Part shown: piece by piece, positions 54,696-63,812 of the stretch | Numbering within the stretch: the first letter of the stretch is position 1 | How the letters are laid out: each line of letters begins with the position of its first letter | From: an uncultured Collinsella sp. | GTDB taxonomy: Bacteria; Actinomycetota; Coriobacteriia; Coriobacteriales; Coriobacteriaceae | Direction: 5' to 3' | Assembly: GCA_902494585.1 (NCBI GenBank) | Contig: CABUUD010000002.1 | Location: forward strand, 1 to 64,000 | DNA length: 64,000 bases | Translations under genes and position numbers: made by a program | Notes under the pieces: generated by a model | Told to the model about the DNA's origin: nothing | The model's input: the letters and a program-made list of their open reading frames with translations, nothing else | Databases searched by the model: none

Positions 54696-55694
54696 CTAGC
54701 GTGCCATGGCGTCGCGGCCGGCCTCGACGCGCTTGCGCTGGGCGGCGCGCTCCTCGCCGGTTAGACGCTCAAAGAGATGCCCGATAAGCGAGGCGAGTAC
54801 CTGCTGAAACAGCGTTCCGCACATGACGGGAAACACGACTTCGCCCGGAAAGTACTGCGTGGCGATGACGGCGCCCGAAGAGATGTTACGCATGCCGCAG
54901 GTAAAGCACATGGTAGTCGTCTCGCTATATGGCAGATGCAGTGCGCGGGCGACCAGAATGCCGACGACAAAGCCGCTGATGGCGAAGGTCAAAATAAAGA
55001 GGGCGACTTCCAGACGCATCGCGTTCATGTGCAGGACGTACTCGCTCATGGCGGTGGAGTTGGAGGCGATAACGCCCATCATCATGAACTTGCAGGCGGG
55101 CGAGAGCGCGGGGGAGAGCTTCTCGTGTCCCCATCCACGTGTGAGCTCGTTGATCACGATGCCGAGCACGGCGGGGATGGCGATCATAAAGGCCATGTCC
55201 TGCATCATGCTCGGCACATCGATCGAGACGGTGGCACCCAGCAAGAGCTTCAGCGTGAGCGGAATCGTCACAGGCGAGATAATCGAGGACGTCAGGATGA
55301 TGGTGAGCGCGAGCGGGCCGTTGCCGCCGAACATGCTAATCCACATAAAGGCAGTGACCGCCACGGGTACGCTGTACTCGAGCACGATGCCGCAGACAAG
55401 GTTGGGATTGGAGCCAAAGAACAGCGATCCCATGGCATAGGCTGCTATGGGAATAAGCACCGCCGAGACGAGCAGCGCCAAAATCAGGTGCAGGGGACGG
55501 CGGAACACCTCAGCGACCTGGTGGAAGGTGTTGCTGAGCGCACCTTGGAACGTCATAAAGGCGAAGAGGGCGGGAACGATGGGCTTGAGTACGCCGATCT
55601 GCTGGGGAAAGAGCACGCCGAGCGTTACGCAAATCGGAACGATGACCTGCATATGCCCCGCGAGGAACTTTCCCAGTCCAACCCATTGCTTCAT
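54696..55694 (-). CDS. Bile acid:sodium symporter family transporter
   Basis: 332 residues, about nine or ten membrane helices. BASS features: ALFAFMTFQGALS in the first half, LEYSVPVAVTAFMW, and CFTCGMRNISSGAVIA in the second. The family moves organic anions with Na+; bile acids are only one case. Start 55694 follows GGGG at a suitable distance. Confidence 0.83.
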   Translation of the reverse strand: MKQWVGLGKFLAGHMQVIVPICVTLGVLFPQQIGVLKPIVPALFAFMTFQGALSNTFHQVAEVFRRPLHLILALLVSAVLIPIAAYAMGSLFFGSNPNLVCGIVLEYSVPVAVTAFMWISMFGGNGPLALTIILTSSIISPVTIPLTLKLLLGATVSIDVPSMMQDMAFMIAIPAVLGIVINELTRGWGHEKLSPALSPACKFMMMGVIASNSTAMSEYVLHMNAMRLEVALFILTFAISGFVVGILVARALHLPYSETTTMCFTCGMRNISSGAVIATQYFPGEVVFPVMCGTLFQQVLASLIGHLFERLTGEERAAQRKRVEAGRDAMAR

Positions 55695-55854
55695 ATGCCC
55701 CGTGACTCCCTTTATCCGCGAACTCGTTTGAATGGATATGCTAGACGCTCGCATGCGTCCGTGCGTCAGAAACGCTCGATTATTTCGAGGCTATTACCGG
55801 CCTCGTTTACCGAAACCAGGGCGTGCCGCGAGGCTCTGCGTCCGTGCCGCACGG

Positions 55855-55860
55855 TATAAT
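55855..55860 (+). promoter_or_regulatory. TATAAT -10 box upstream of recJ
   Basis: A consensus TATAAT hexamer sits 57 bases before the leader ORF. No good -35 is seen at 16-18 bases upstream, so it is tentative. Confidence 0.45.
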
Positions 55861-55916
55861 AAATCCGTTCAACAGATCTGCCTGCCGAAGCGGGCATACA
55901 CAGAGGACTCATCGCT

Positions 55917-55982
55917 ATGAACCGTGAGAGGTATCGCGGCGACCTGCCCCTATCGGGGGTGGGCGCCTATGTCATCGCTTAA
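55917..55982 (+). CDS. Leader ORF of 21 codons overlapping recJ start
   Basis: ATG with GAGGA 8 bases before it encodes a 21-residue peptide starting MNRERYRGD and ending VGAYVIA. It stops 11 bases beyond the recJ ATG, overlapping it by 14 bases in another frame. Its own ribosome site is better than that of recJ, so it may couple or limit recJ translation. It is too short to predict a function for the peptide. Confidence 0.5.
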   Translation: MNRERYRGDLPLSGVGAYVIA

Positions 55983-58900
55983 GACGACACATCGCTGGGC
56001 GGTCGCTCAGCAAAATCCCGAGCTCGAAAAGGAGCTTTCGGCTGGTCTGGGCATACCCGGGCTGGTGGCGCGTATTATGGTTGCGCACGGTATTGCCTCG
56101 ATTGAGGAAGGACAGCTATTTTTGACGCCTTCGCTCGATCGCGACTGGGCCGACCCACTCATTATCCCGGGCATGTCGGTCGTTGCCGACCGCGTCGAGC
56201 GTGCTATTCGCAACCACGAGCACATTGCGGTCTTCGGCGATTTTGACGTTGACGGTATTACGTCGACCTGCCTGTTGACCGAGGCGCTGCGAACGTTTGG
56301 CGCCAATGTCACACCATTCATCCCGCATCGCTTTGACGAGGGCTACGGTCTTTCGCGCGCGGCGCTCGACCGCGTTAACGAGCTCGCTCGTCCCCAGTTG
56401 ATCGTGACCGTCGATAACGGCATTGCCGCCAAAGAAGAGGTTTCCTATCTGGAGAGCCTGGGGATCGATTTGGTGGTCACGGACCATCACGAGCCCTCCG
56501 ATCAGGTGCCGCAGGGCGTGCCTCTAACCGACCCTAAGCTCGAGGACGAGGGTCCTTCGCGTGAACTTGCCGGCGCCGGCGTGGCGCTCAAGCTGGTGCA
56601 GGTCCTGAGCGAGCGTTTGAGCAAGCCATCGTATTGGCGCTCGCTGATAGAGGTCGCGGCACTGGGTACCGTGTCCGACATGATGCCGCTCACGCCCGAG
56701 AATCGCGCACTGGTCGCCGAGGGCATCCAACAGATGCGTGTGACGGCCCGTCCCGGCTATATCGCGCTTGCCGCACTTGCCAAGGCCGACCTTTCTACCA
56801 TTACGGCCGACGGCCTGTCGTTTTCGCTCATTCCCCGCTTAAACGCCGCCGGCCGCATGGCCGATCCCAAGCTGGCGCTCGACCTGCTGCTTGCCCGTGA
56901 TCCTATCGAGGCAAGCGCGCTGGCGGCCGAGCTCGAGGAGATCAACCGTCAGCGTCGCGAGATCGAGGCGGAGCTCACGCGCGATGCCATGGCAAAGGTC
57001 GAGGAGACCTATGATGGCGGGCGCGCGATTGTCGTGGGCGGCGAAGGTTGGCACGAGGGCGTTAAGGGCATCGTGGCGAGCCGCCTCACCAACCGATATC
57101 ACGTGCCGGCGCTGCTTTTCTCTATCGACGACGGTATAGCACGTGGGTCGGGCCGCTCGGTAGGCAAAGTCAACCTGTTCGAGGCCGTAGAACGCTGCTC
57201 CGACCTGCTGATTCGCCGCGGCGGGCATGCCGGTGCGGTGGGCGTTACCATCGAGGCATCTAAGCTCGATGAGTTTCGTCGGCGTCTTTCCGCCGTGTTG
57301 TCCGAGCTTCCCGCCGAGGACTTTGAGGACACCGACGAGGTTGCCGCCACGGTCGACCTTTCCGAATTGAATATCGAGACCATCGAGCAGATTTCCCGCC
57401 TTGAGCCGTTTGGCCAGGGTAATAAGGTGCCGCTGCTGGCTGCCGAGGGTGTGACGATGTGTGACCGCGCCGTGGTGGGTAAGACCGGCGAGCATATGCG
57501 TTTCGTGGCGACGGATGGCGCCGCAAGTGTGCCGGCCATCATGTTTCGTGTGCCGCAGATCGACAGGCTTATCAATTGCGACAGCGCCGTCGACTTGGTG
57601 TTCGAGGCCGTTGCCGAGCATTGGCAGGGGCGCGTGAAGCCCAAACTCATGATCAAAGATGTCTTGCTACGCGATGCCACGGCGCCCAATATCGACGATC
57701 CGGCATGTGAGCTTCGCCGCGGCGTACAACCGGCGGATTCTGGCCTGCGCCTGGAGTCGCGTAAACGCGAAACGCTCGCTCAGCTTTCCTATACCGAGCT
57801 CACGCGCTCGCTCATTCACAGCTTTATCGGATCGAACCAGCCGCACCGCGCACAGGTCGAGGCCCTTGTCGCCCTGGCCGACCACCAGAGCGTTTTGGCC
57901 GTTATGGGAACGGGTCGCGGCAAGTCTCTGATTTTTCATGTACATGCCGCACGCGAGGCGGTCCTTCGCGGGCGTGCGAGCATCTTTGTCTATCCGCTGC
58001 GTGCACTCGTTGCCGACCAGGCCTATCACCTTTCCTCGACGATGGCCGCGCTCGGCATTGGCGTTGGCGTGCTGACCGGCGAGACCGTGGAGGCGGCGCG
58101 CGATGACGTGTTTGCCGGTCTGGCTTCGGGCCGCACCGGCATCGTTCTCACGACGCCGGAGTTCCTGTCTATCCATCGCGATCGCTTTGCGCGTTCTGGA
58201 CGTATTGGCTTTGTCGTTATCGATGAGGCACACCATGCCGGTCTTGCCAAAGGCGGCGACCGGAGCGCCTACCTTGACATGCCCGATATTCTCAAAGCCC
58301 TGGGCGATCCCGTTGTCATGGCGGCAACGGCTACCGCGACGGCCCCAGTCGTGGCGGAGCTTGCTCGTGTATTGCCGATTACCAGGACGGTGGTCGACGA
58401 GACCGTTCGCGAGAACCTACAACTCGAGGACGACCGTGACCTTGCGAGCCGCGAAAATCGCCTGGTGTCGATCGTGGCGACGGGGGAGAAGACCGTCATT
58501 TACGTGAACTCGCGCGACCAGTCCGTGGCGCTTGCCAAGACGTTGCGCAAACGCGTGCCCGACTGCGCGACCCATATTGCGTTCTATAACGCCGGGCTTG
58601 CGCGCTCCGATCGCCGCCGTGTCGAGGAAGCCTTTAGAGACGGAAGTCTCAGCTGCATCGTTTCAACTTCGGCCTTCGGTGAGGGCGTCAACCTGCCCGA
58701 TATCCGCCATGTCGTGCTCTACCACATGCCGTTTGGTGCGATTGAGTTTAACCAGATGAGTGGCCGTGCCGGCCGCGATGGACAGCCCGCCGTGATTCAC
58801 TTGCTCTATTCGTCGCGTGACGCTCGTATTAATGAGCGCCTGCTCGATTGTTACGCGCCCGAGCGCGATGAGCTTGTCACTCTCTATCGAGCGCTGCAGA

Positions 58901-59256
58901 CCATGTGGCGCTCCAACCGTGGCAAGACGGGGGACGATTCATTCTGCGCGAGCGATATCGACATTGCGCAGATGTGTCTTGCCATCGATGCCCGCACGCC
59001 GGTCGACGAGCGCTCGGTGGAAAGCGGCCTGGGAATCTTCGAAGAACTCGGTTTCTGCCGCGTTTCGGGGTTTGACGATACGCGTCGCATCGCGATGGCG
59101 GAAAACCCCGGTCGCGTGCAATTAAGCAGGTCAATTCGCTATTTGGAGGGCTTGCGCTCGCGCATGGAGTTCACGGCTTTTCGGAGCTGGGCGCTCGATT
59201 CGTGCGCTTCTGATATGCTAGCCAAAGTTAATCGCCCGATCGTACCGCGGGCCTAG
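55969..59256 (+). CDS. recJ: RecJ exonuclease fused to RecQ-like helicase
   Basis: 1095 residues, nearly twice the usual RecJ. The first half is RecJ: GDFDVDG (91-96 region), VDNG (148-151), TDHHE (171-175), TVSDMMPL, and the DHHA1 block GGHAGA (418-423), then an OB-like part to about 590. The second half is an SF2 helicase of RecQ type: MGTGRGKSL (646-654), IDEAHH (751-756), QMSGRAGRDG (929-938). RecJ degrades 5' ends of single-stranded DNA and RecQ opens duplex; here one chain could do both. No zinc-binding RecQ-C or HRDC is recognised at the end. Start 55969 follows GGGGGTGGG; the frame is open 45 bases further. Confidence 0.88.
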   Translation: MSSLKTTHRWAVAQQNPELEKELSAGLGIPGLVARIMVAHGIASIEEGQLFLTPSLDRDWADPLIIPGMSVVADRVERAIRNHEHIAVFGDFDVDGITSTCLLTEALRTFGANVTPFIPHRFDEGYGLSRAALDRVNELARPQLIVTVDNGIAAKEEVSYLESLGIDLVVTDHHEPSDQVPQGVPLTDPKLEDEGPSRELAGAGVALKLVQVLSERLSKPSYWRSLIEVAALGTVSDMMPLTPENRALVAEGIQQMRVTARPGYIALAALAKADLSTITADGLSFSLIPRLNAAGRMADPKLALDLLLARDPIEASALAAELEEINRQRREIEAELTRDAMAKVEETYDGGRAIVVGGEGWHEGVKGIVASRLTNRYHVPALLFSIDDGIARGSGRSVGKVNLFEAVERCSDLLIRRGGHAGAVGVTIEASKLDEFRRRLSAVLSELPAEDFEDTDEVAATVDLSELNIETIEQISRLEPFGQGNKVPLLAAEGVTMCDRAVVGKTGEHMRFVATDGAASVPAIMFRVPQIDRLINCDSAVDLVFEAVAEHWQGRVKPKLMIKDVLLRDATAPNIDDPACELRRGVQPADSGLRLESRKRETLAQLSYTELTRSLIHSFIGSNQPHRAQVEALVALADHQSVLAVMGTGRGKSLIFHVHAAREAVLRGRASIFVYPLRALVADQAYHLSSTMAALGIGVGVLTGETVEAARDDVFAGLASGRTGIVLTTPEFLSIHRDRFARSGRIGFVVIDEAHHAGLAKGGDRSAYLDMPDILKALGDPVVMAATATATAPVVAELARVLPITRTVVDETVRENLQLEDDRDLASRENRLVSIVATGEKTVIYVNSRDQSVALAKTLRKRVPDCATHIAFYNAGLARSDRRRVEEAFRDGSLSCIVSTSAFGEGVNLPDIRHVVLYHMPFGAIEFNQMSGRAGRDGQPAVIHLLYSSRDARINERLLDCYAPERDELVTLYRALQTMWRSNRGKTGDDSFCASDIDIAQMCLAIDARTPVDERSVESGLGIFEELGFCRVSGFDDTRRIAMAENPGRVQLSRSIRYLEGLRSRMEFTAFRSWALDSCASDMLAKVNRPIVPRA

Positions 59257-59271
59257 GGGAAGGGGACCTCG

Positions 59272-61632
59272 ATGGACGCCGCAGCCCGTACCGCCCATGA
59301 TTCCACCCTCCAGCCGTTTTCGGAGATGGAGCACTATAAGCATGCCGATGAGCTGCCGCCCGAGATTATGGCGGACAGCTACGACAAGCTGGAGCGTCTG
59401 TGCCTCAAATATATGAACGAGGACGACTTCTCCAATGTGGAGCAGGCCTACTGCTTTGCTGCCGAGAAGCACTGCAACCAAAAGCGGCGCTCGGGTGAGA
59501 TGTACATTAACCATCCCGTCGAAGTAGCTATCATTCTGGCTGACCTCAAGATGGACTGCGATGTGGTGTGCGCCGCGTTGCTGCACGATACCGTCGAGGA
59601 CACCGAGACCTCGCTTGCCGATGTTTCGGGTCTGTTTGGCGAAACCGTGGCAGGGCTCGTCGACGGCGTGACCAAGCTCACCAACATTGAAGTCGACAGC
59701 ATGGACGAGAAGCAGGCGCTTACGCTGCGCAAGATGTTCCTCGCCATGTCCAAGGACATCCGCGTCATCATCGTCAAGCTCGCCGACCGCCTGCATAACA
59801 TGCGCACGCTTGCCGCTCTGCGCGAGGACCGCCGCCTGTTTAAGGCACGCGAGACCATGGACGTGTACGCGCCTTTGGCCGACCGCCTGGGCATGAGTTC
59901 AATCAAGTGGGAGCTCGAGGACCTGTCCTTTTTCTACTTGGAGCCCGATGCCTACCAGCGCATCGCGCGCATGGTATCCGAGTCGCGCGAGGTTCGCGAG
60001 CGTTATCTGGCCGAGACCATCAAGACGCTCACCGATGAGCTCAATCGCATTGGTCTTGAGGGCTTTCAGATCAACGGTCGTTCCAAGCACTATTGGTCCA
60101 TCTATCAAAAGATGAAGCGCAAGGGCAAGGAGTTCTCCGAGATTTACGACCTGGTGGCGCTGCGCGTCATCACTCATTCGGTGCGCGATTGCTATTCCAC
60201 GCTTGGTGCCGTGCATACCCTGTGGCATCCCATGCCCGGTCGTTTTAAAGACTATATCGCCATGCCCAAGGTCAATAACTACCAATCGCTTCACACGACG
60301 GTTATCGGCCCCACGGCCCGTCCGCTCGAGATTCAGATTCGAACCTACGAAATGCACGAGCAGGCCGAGTACGGCATTGCCGCCCACTGGCTGTATAAGA
60401 AATCGGGCGGATCGTCTGCGTCTAAGACCAATGATGCCCAGCGTCTGGACGACCAGATTAACTGGCTCAAGCACTCACTCGATTGGGCGGCGTCTGACGA
60501 GATCACCGATGCCAAGGAATACTTGCACTCGCTGAAGGTCGACTTGTTTGACCAGGAGATTTTTGTCTTTACGCCCAAGGGCGAGGTCATGGCGCTTCGT
60601 GCCGGCTCTACACCGCTCGACTTTGCCTACGCCGTTCATACCGAGGTCGGTAACCACTGTGTCGGCGCCAAAATCAACGGTGCGGTGGCGCCGCTCACGC
60701 ACGAGATCAAGACGGGTGACCGTGTCGAGATCCTGACCAACAAGAGCTCTAAGCCGTCGCGCGATTGGCTCAAGATCGTCAAGACACCTTCGGCCAAGTC
60801 AAAGATTCGCCGTTATTTCGCCGCCGCGACCAAGGATGACGACGCTGCCGCCGGCCGCGATATACTGGCCAAGGACCTGCGTAAGCGCGGGTATGGCATC
60901 TCTACGCCACGATCCACGCGTGCGCTCAACGCCGTGGCGGAGCAGTTTAACTTCAAGCAGCTCGAGGACCTTTTTGCAGCCGTTGGCGCGGGCAAGGTCG
61001 CCCCGCGCGCTGTGGGCAATAAGGTCGAGCAAATCTTGGACCCCAAGCCCGAGGAACAGCTCACCAAGGCCGAGGCTATCGCCGAGGTCGTAAAGCAGCC
61101 CGCTCGCGGCTCCAACCGCAAGCCGCAAAAGCGCGGTAAGAGCGCCAGTAACGGCATTATCGTCAAGGGCGAGAGCAACAGCGGCCTGCTGGTCCGTCTG
61201 GCTCATTGCTGCAACCCCGTGACGGGCGACGACATCGTCGGCTTCATCACGCGCGGTCGTGGCGTTTCGGTGCATCGCGCCAACTGCCCCAACGTCAAGG
61301 GCCTTATGGAACATCCCGAGCGCATGATTGACGTAGAGTGGGATGGTGCTGCCGATACGCTTTTCCAGGTCGAGATTGTGGTCGAGTGCCTGGACCGCAT
61401 GGGCCTGCTCAAGGACGTCACCATCGCCATTGGCGATGCAGGCGGCAATATCCTTTCTGCCGCCACGTCGACCAACCGCGAGGGTATTGCAACCCTGCGC
61501 TTTATGGTCGAGATCTCGGACGCGAGTGGTCTGGATCCACTGCTGGCCTCCATCAGCAGCGTTGACTCGGTCTACGACGCGCGCCGCCTGATGCCCGGCG
61601 AGGGTGGAGCCCAGCTTAAGCGTCGCGTTTAG
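59272..61632 (+). CDS. rel: Bifunctional (p)ppGpp synthetase/hydrolase
   Basis: 786 residues, long RSH form. The HD hydrolase has HPVEVAII and ALLHDTVEDT. The synthetase has SKHYWSIYQKMKRKG and YDLVALRVI. A TGS domain (EIFVFTPKGEVMALRAG), a zinc-finger-like HCCNPVTGDDIVGFITRGRG, and an ACT domain (about 690-775) follow. It governs the stringent response. GGGGAAGGGG precedes the ATG, 15 bases after the recJ fusion's stop, so the two are likely co-transcribed. Confidence 0.94.
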   Translation: MDAAARTAHDSTLQPFSEMEHYKHADELPPEIMADSYDKLERLCLKYMNEDDFSNVEQAYCFAAEKHCNQKRRSGEMYINHPVEVAIILADLKMDCDVVCAALLHDTVEDTETSLADVSGLFGETVAGLVDGVTKLTNIEVDSMDEKQALTLRKMFLAMSKDIRVIIVKLADRLHNMRTLAALREDRRLFKARETMDVYAPLADRLGMSSIKWELEDLSFFYLEPDAYQRIARMVSESREVRERYLAETIKTLTDELNRIGLEGFQINGRSKHYWSIYQKMKRKGKEFSEIYDLVALRVITHSVRDCYSTLGAVHTLWHPMPGRFKDYIAMPKVNNYQSLHTTVIGPTARPLEIQIRTYEMHEQAEYGIAAHWLYKKSGGSSASKTNDAQRLDDQINWLKHSLDWAASDEITDAKEYLHSLKVDLFDQEIFVFTPKGEVMALRAGSTPLDFAYAVHTEVGNHCVGAKINGAVAPLTHEIKTGDRVEILTNKSSKPSRDWLKIVKTPSAKSKIRRYFAAATKDDDAAAGRDILAKDLRKRGYGISTPRSTRALNAVAEQFNFKQLEDLFAAVGAGKVAPRAVGNKVEQILDPKPEEQLTKAEAIAEVVKQPARGSNRKPQKRGKSASNGIIVKGESNSGLLVRLAHCCNPVTGDDIVGFITRGRGVSVHRANCPNVKGLMEHPERMIDVEWDGAADTLFQVEIVVECLDRMGLLKDVTIAIGDAGGNILSAATSTNREGIATLRFMVEISDASGLDPLLASISSVDSVYDARRLMPGEGGAQLKRRV

Positions 61633-61716
61633 TCGCGACGAACGTGCCACATTTTCGATATTCGCTACACTCGAGGCATCGTTCGATGCCTCGAGTTCTA
61701 TTGAGAGGAGAGGGAC

Positions 61717-62400
61717 ATGAATGCTGTGTCCTTGGATTTAACTCCCAAGGGATCGGTCAAGATCGAGACGCTCGTAAACGGTCCCATTCAGACCAATAGC
61801 TATGCTGTTATTTCGGACAATGAGTGCGTGATTATCGACCCCGCATGGGAAGGCGGGCGCTTGGTGGAGCATATTCGAGCCGAGCATCCCGGCGTACGCA
61901 TGCTTGGCGCCGTATGCACTCATGGCCATGCTGATCATGTTGGTGGTGTTGCCGGCGTACGAACCACCATTGGCGAGGGCTGCCAGTATGAGCTGTGTGC
62001 CAAGGATGTGGCGGTGCCGCATGCGAACATCGAGGAACAGCGAGCTATGTGGGGCATTGAGACGCCCGACCCTGGGGAGCCGACGCGCCTGCTCGCCGAG
62101 GGCGATTCAATCGAGGTGGGCGATATCTGCCTGCAGGTGATCGAGACACCAGGGCATACGCCGGGCGGGATCGTCTTGTTTGCTGCCACCGAGCAGGGGA
62201 ACATTGCCTTTGTGGGCGACACCCTGTTTCCGGGTGGGCACGGCCGTACCGACCTTTCCGGCGGAGACGAGGCGGCGATTCTGTGCTCGCTCTCCAAGCT
62301 TGCCCGGCTTCTCCCGCCCGATACCGTTTGCCTAACCGGCCATGGCGATTCGACCACTGTGGCACGCGAGCTTATGCAGAACCCTTTCATGCAGATGTAG
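61717..62400 (+). CDS. Metallo-beta-lactamase-fold hydrolase, glyoxalase II-like
   Basis: 227 residues. The HxHxDH motif is in THGHADHVGG, followed by ETPGHTPGG, AFVGDTLFPGGHGR and a late TGHGDSTT. Small proteins of this kind hydrolyse thioesters; the substrate is unknown. GAGAGGAGAGG precedes the ATG. It may form part of the rel transcript. Confidence 0.88.
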   Translation: MNAVSLDLTPKGSVKIETLVNGPIQTNSYAVISDNECVIIDPAWEGGRLVEHIRAEHPGVRMLGAVCTHGHADHVGGVAGVRTTIGEGCQYELCAKDVAVPHANIEEQRAMWGIETPDPGEPTRLLAEGDSIEVGDICLQVIETPGHTPGGIVLFAATEQGNIAFVGDTLFPGGHGRTDLSGGDEAAILCSLSKLARLLPPDTVCLTGHGDSTTVARELMQNPFMQM

Positions 62401-62431
62401 CTTTGCAGTCAGCTTCTGAAGCACGAGAAGC

Positions 62432-62504
62432 GTCCAAACGTCAAGATATTTTCCCCAACGGGTCGATTCCGTAGGGCAAACGGTCAAAAAAAGTCTGTTT
62501 GGAC
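62432..62504. promoter_or_regulatory. Inverted repeat in the fba upstream region
   Basis: GTCCAAAC (62432-62439) and GTTTGGAC (62497-62504) are 57 bases apart. A TAAAAT (62549-62554) could be the -10 of fba. The pairing could be an operator for a glycolytic regulator. Weak evidence. Confidence 0.3.
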
Positions 62505-62594
62505 GATATTCGTGAACAATCGAACGTTTATGCTCGGATACGCCGTGGTAAAATCACAGGCGTTATCGGAGCAACCTTACAGGAGGTTTCTTTT

Positions 62595-63461
62595 ATGCTC
62601 GTCAACGCAGCAGACATGCTCAAGAAGGCCGAGGCCGGCAAGTACGCTCTCGGTGCCTTCAACACCAACAACCTCGAGTGGACCCTGGCTATTCTCCAGG
62701 CCGCCGAGGAGGCCAAGTCTCCGCTGATCCTTCAGTGCACCGCTGGTGCCGCTAAGTGGATGGGCGGTTTCAAGGTCTGCGCCGACATGGTCAAGGCTGC
62801 CGTCGAGGCCACGGGCGTTACCGTTCCCGTCGCCCTTCACCTCGATCACGGTTCTTACGAGGACTGCTTCAAGTGCATCGAGGCCGGCTTCACGTCCATC
62901 ATGTATGACGGCTCTCACGAGGAGACCTTCCAGCTTAACCTCGACCGCACCAAGGAGCTCGTTGAGCTTGCCCACTCCAAGGGCATGTCCATCGAGGCCG
63001 AGGTCGGCGGCATCGGCGGCACCGAGGACGGCGTGACCTCCAACGGTGAGCTCGCTGACCCTGCTGAGTGTAAGCAGATCGCTGACCTGGGCGTCGACTT
63101 CCTCGCCTGCGGCATCGGCAACATCCACGGCGTGTATCCCGCCGACTGGGCTGGCCTTTCCTTCGAGCGTCTGGGCAAGATCAAGGCTCAGACCGGCGAC
63201 CTGCCCCTCGTCCTGCACGGTGGCACCGGCATCCCCGAGGATCAGATCAAGAAGGCCATCTCCCTGGGCATCTCCAAGATCAACGTCAACACCGACCTGC
63301 AGCTCGTCTTCGCCAAGGGCGTCCGCGAGTACATCGAGGCTGGCAAGGATCAGCAGGGCAAGGGCTTTGATCCCCGCAAGCTCCTCAAGCCTGGTCGCGA
63401 CAACATCGTTGCCCGCACCAAGGAGCTCATGGAGGAGTTTGGCTCCGTCAACAAGGCGTAA
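62595..63461 (+). CDS. fba: Class II fructose-bisphosphate aldolase
   Basis: 288 residues. Zinc-dependent aldolase of glycolysis. Features: LGAFNTNNLEW at the start, HLDHGSYEDCFKCIEAGF, MYDGSHE, EVGGIGGTEDG, and VLHGGTGIPEDQ. A perfect AGGAGG lies before ATG 62595. Codons are strongly C/G-biased at third position, as for a highly expressed gene. A very large hairpin follows. Confidence 0.94.
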   Translation: MLVNAADMLKKAEAGKYALGAFNTNNLEWTLAILQAAEEAKSPLILQCTAGAAKWMGGFKVCADMVKAAVEATGVTVPVALHLDHGSYEDCFKCIEAGFTSIMYDGSHEETFQLNLDRTKELVELAHSKGMSIEAEVGGIGGTEDGVTSNGELADPAECKQIADLGVDFLACGIGNIHGVYPADWAGLSFERLGKIKAQTGDLPLVLHGGTGIPEDQIKKAISLGISKINVNTDLQLVFAKGVREYIEAGKDQQGKGFDPRKLLKPGRDNIVARTKELMEEFGSVNKA

Positions 63462-63481
63462 GCGTCGCTAAACTTCCCGTC

Positions 63482-63573
63482 GGAAGCCCCGTCCCCCTAC
63501 ACTGTTTCCTTTGCGCTCACCTGGCTTCGCCAGAAGTCGCGCCAAGGAAACAGTTCCGGGGGACGGGGCTTCC
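63482..63573. repeat. Giant hairpin after fba
   Basis: A 92-base near-perfect hairpin: 16 bp (GGAAGCCCCGTCCCCC with its complement at 63558-63573), then 10 bp (63502-63511 with 63544-63553), then GCGC/GCGC, then CTGGC/GCCAG around a TTC loop. It is followed by TTCGTTT. It may end fba transcription, but is far larger than a usual terminator. Confidence 0.8.
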
Positions 63574-63711
63574 TTCGTTTAACGTCGCAGGGTTACGAGT
63601 CTGAATTAAGATGGCTACTGGCTTTGCCAGAAGTCGCGCGACGGAATCAGCTCCGGGGAAACGGGGCCTCCTTCGTTAACTCGCTACAGGGTTACTGGGC
63701 TGAATTTATTT
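63521..63711. repeat. Two tandem copies of a 97-bp unit
   Basis: Units start at 63521 and 63618, both with CTGGCTTYGCCAGAAGTCGCG, and stay similar through CTCCGGGG, CTCCTTCGTT, and CAGGGTTAC to GCTGAATT. The first unit supplies the right arm of the giant hairpin; the second has no matching left arm. The remaining gap to 63812 is AT-rich, with no further gene. Confidence 0.75.
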
Positions 63712-63812
63712 TTATGGGTACCGTTTATCGGTGTTGAGGGCTCCTTTATTGGGGTTTTCTTTTTATCTCGCTACAATGGGCTTCAAGCGTTCTAGTGACT
63801 TGGAGTTTTGGT

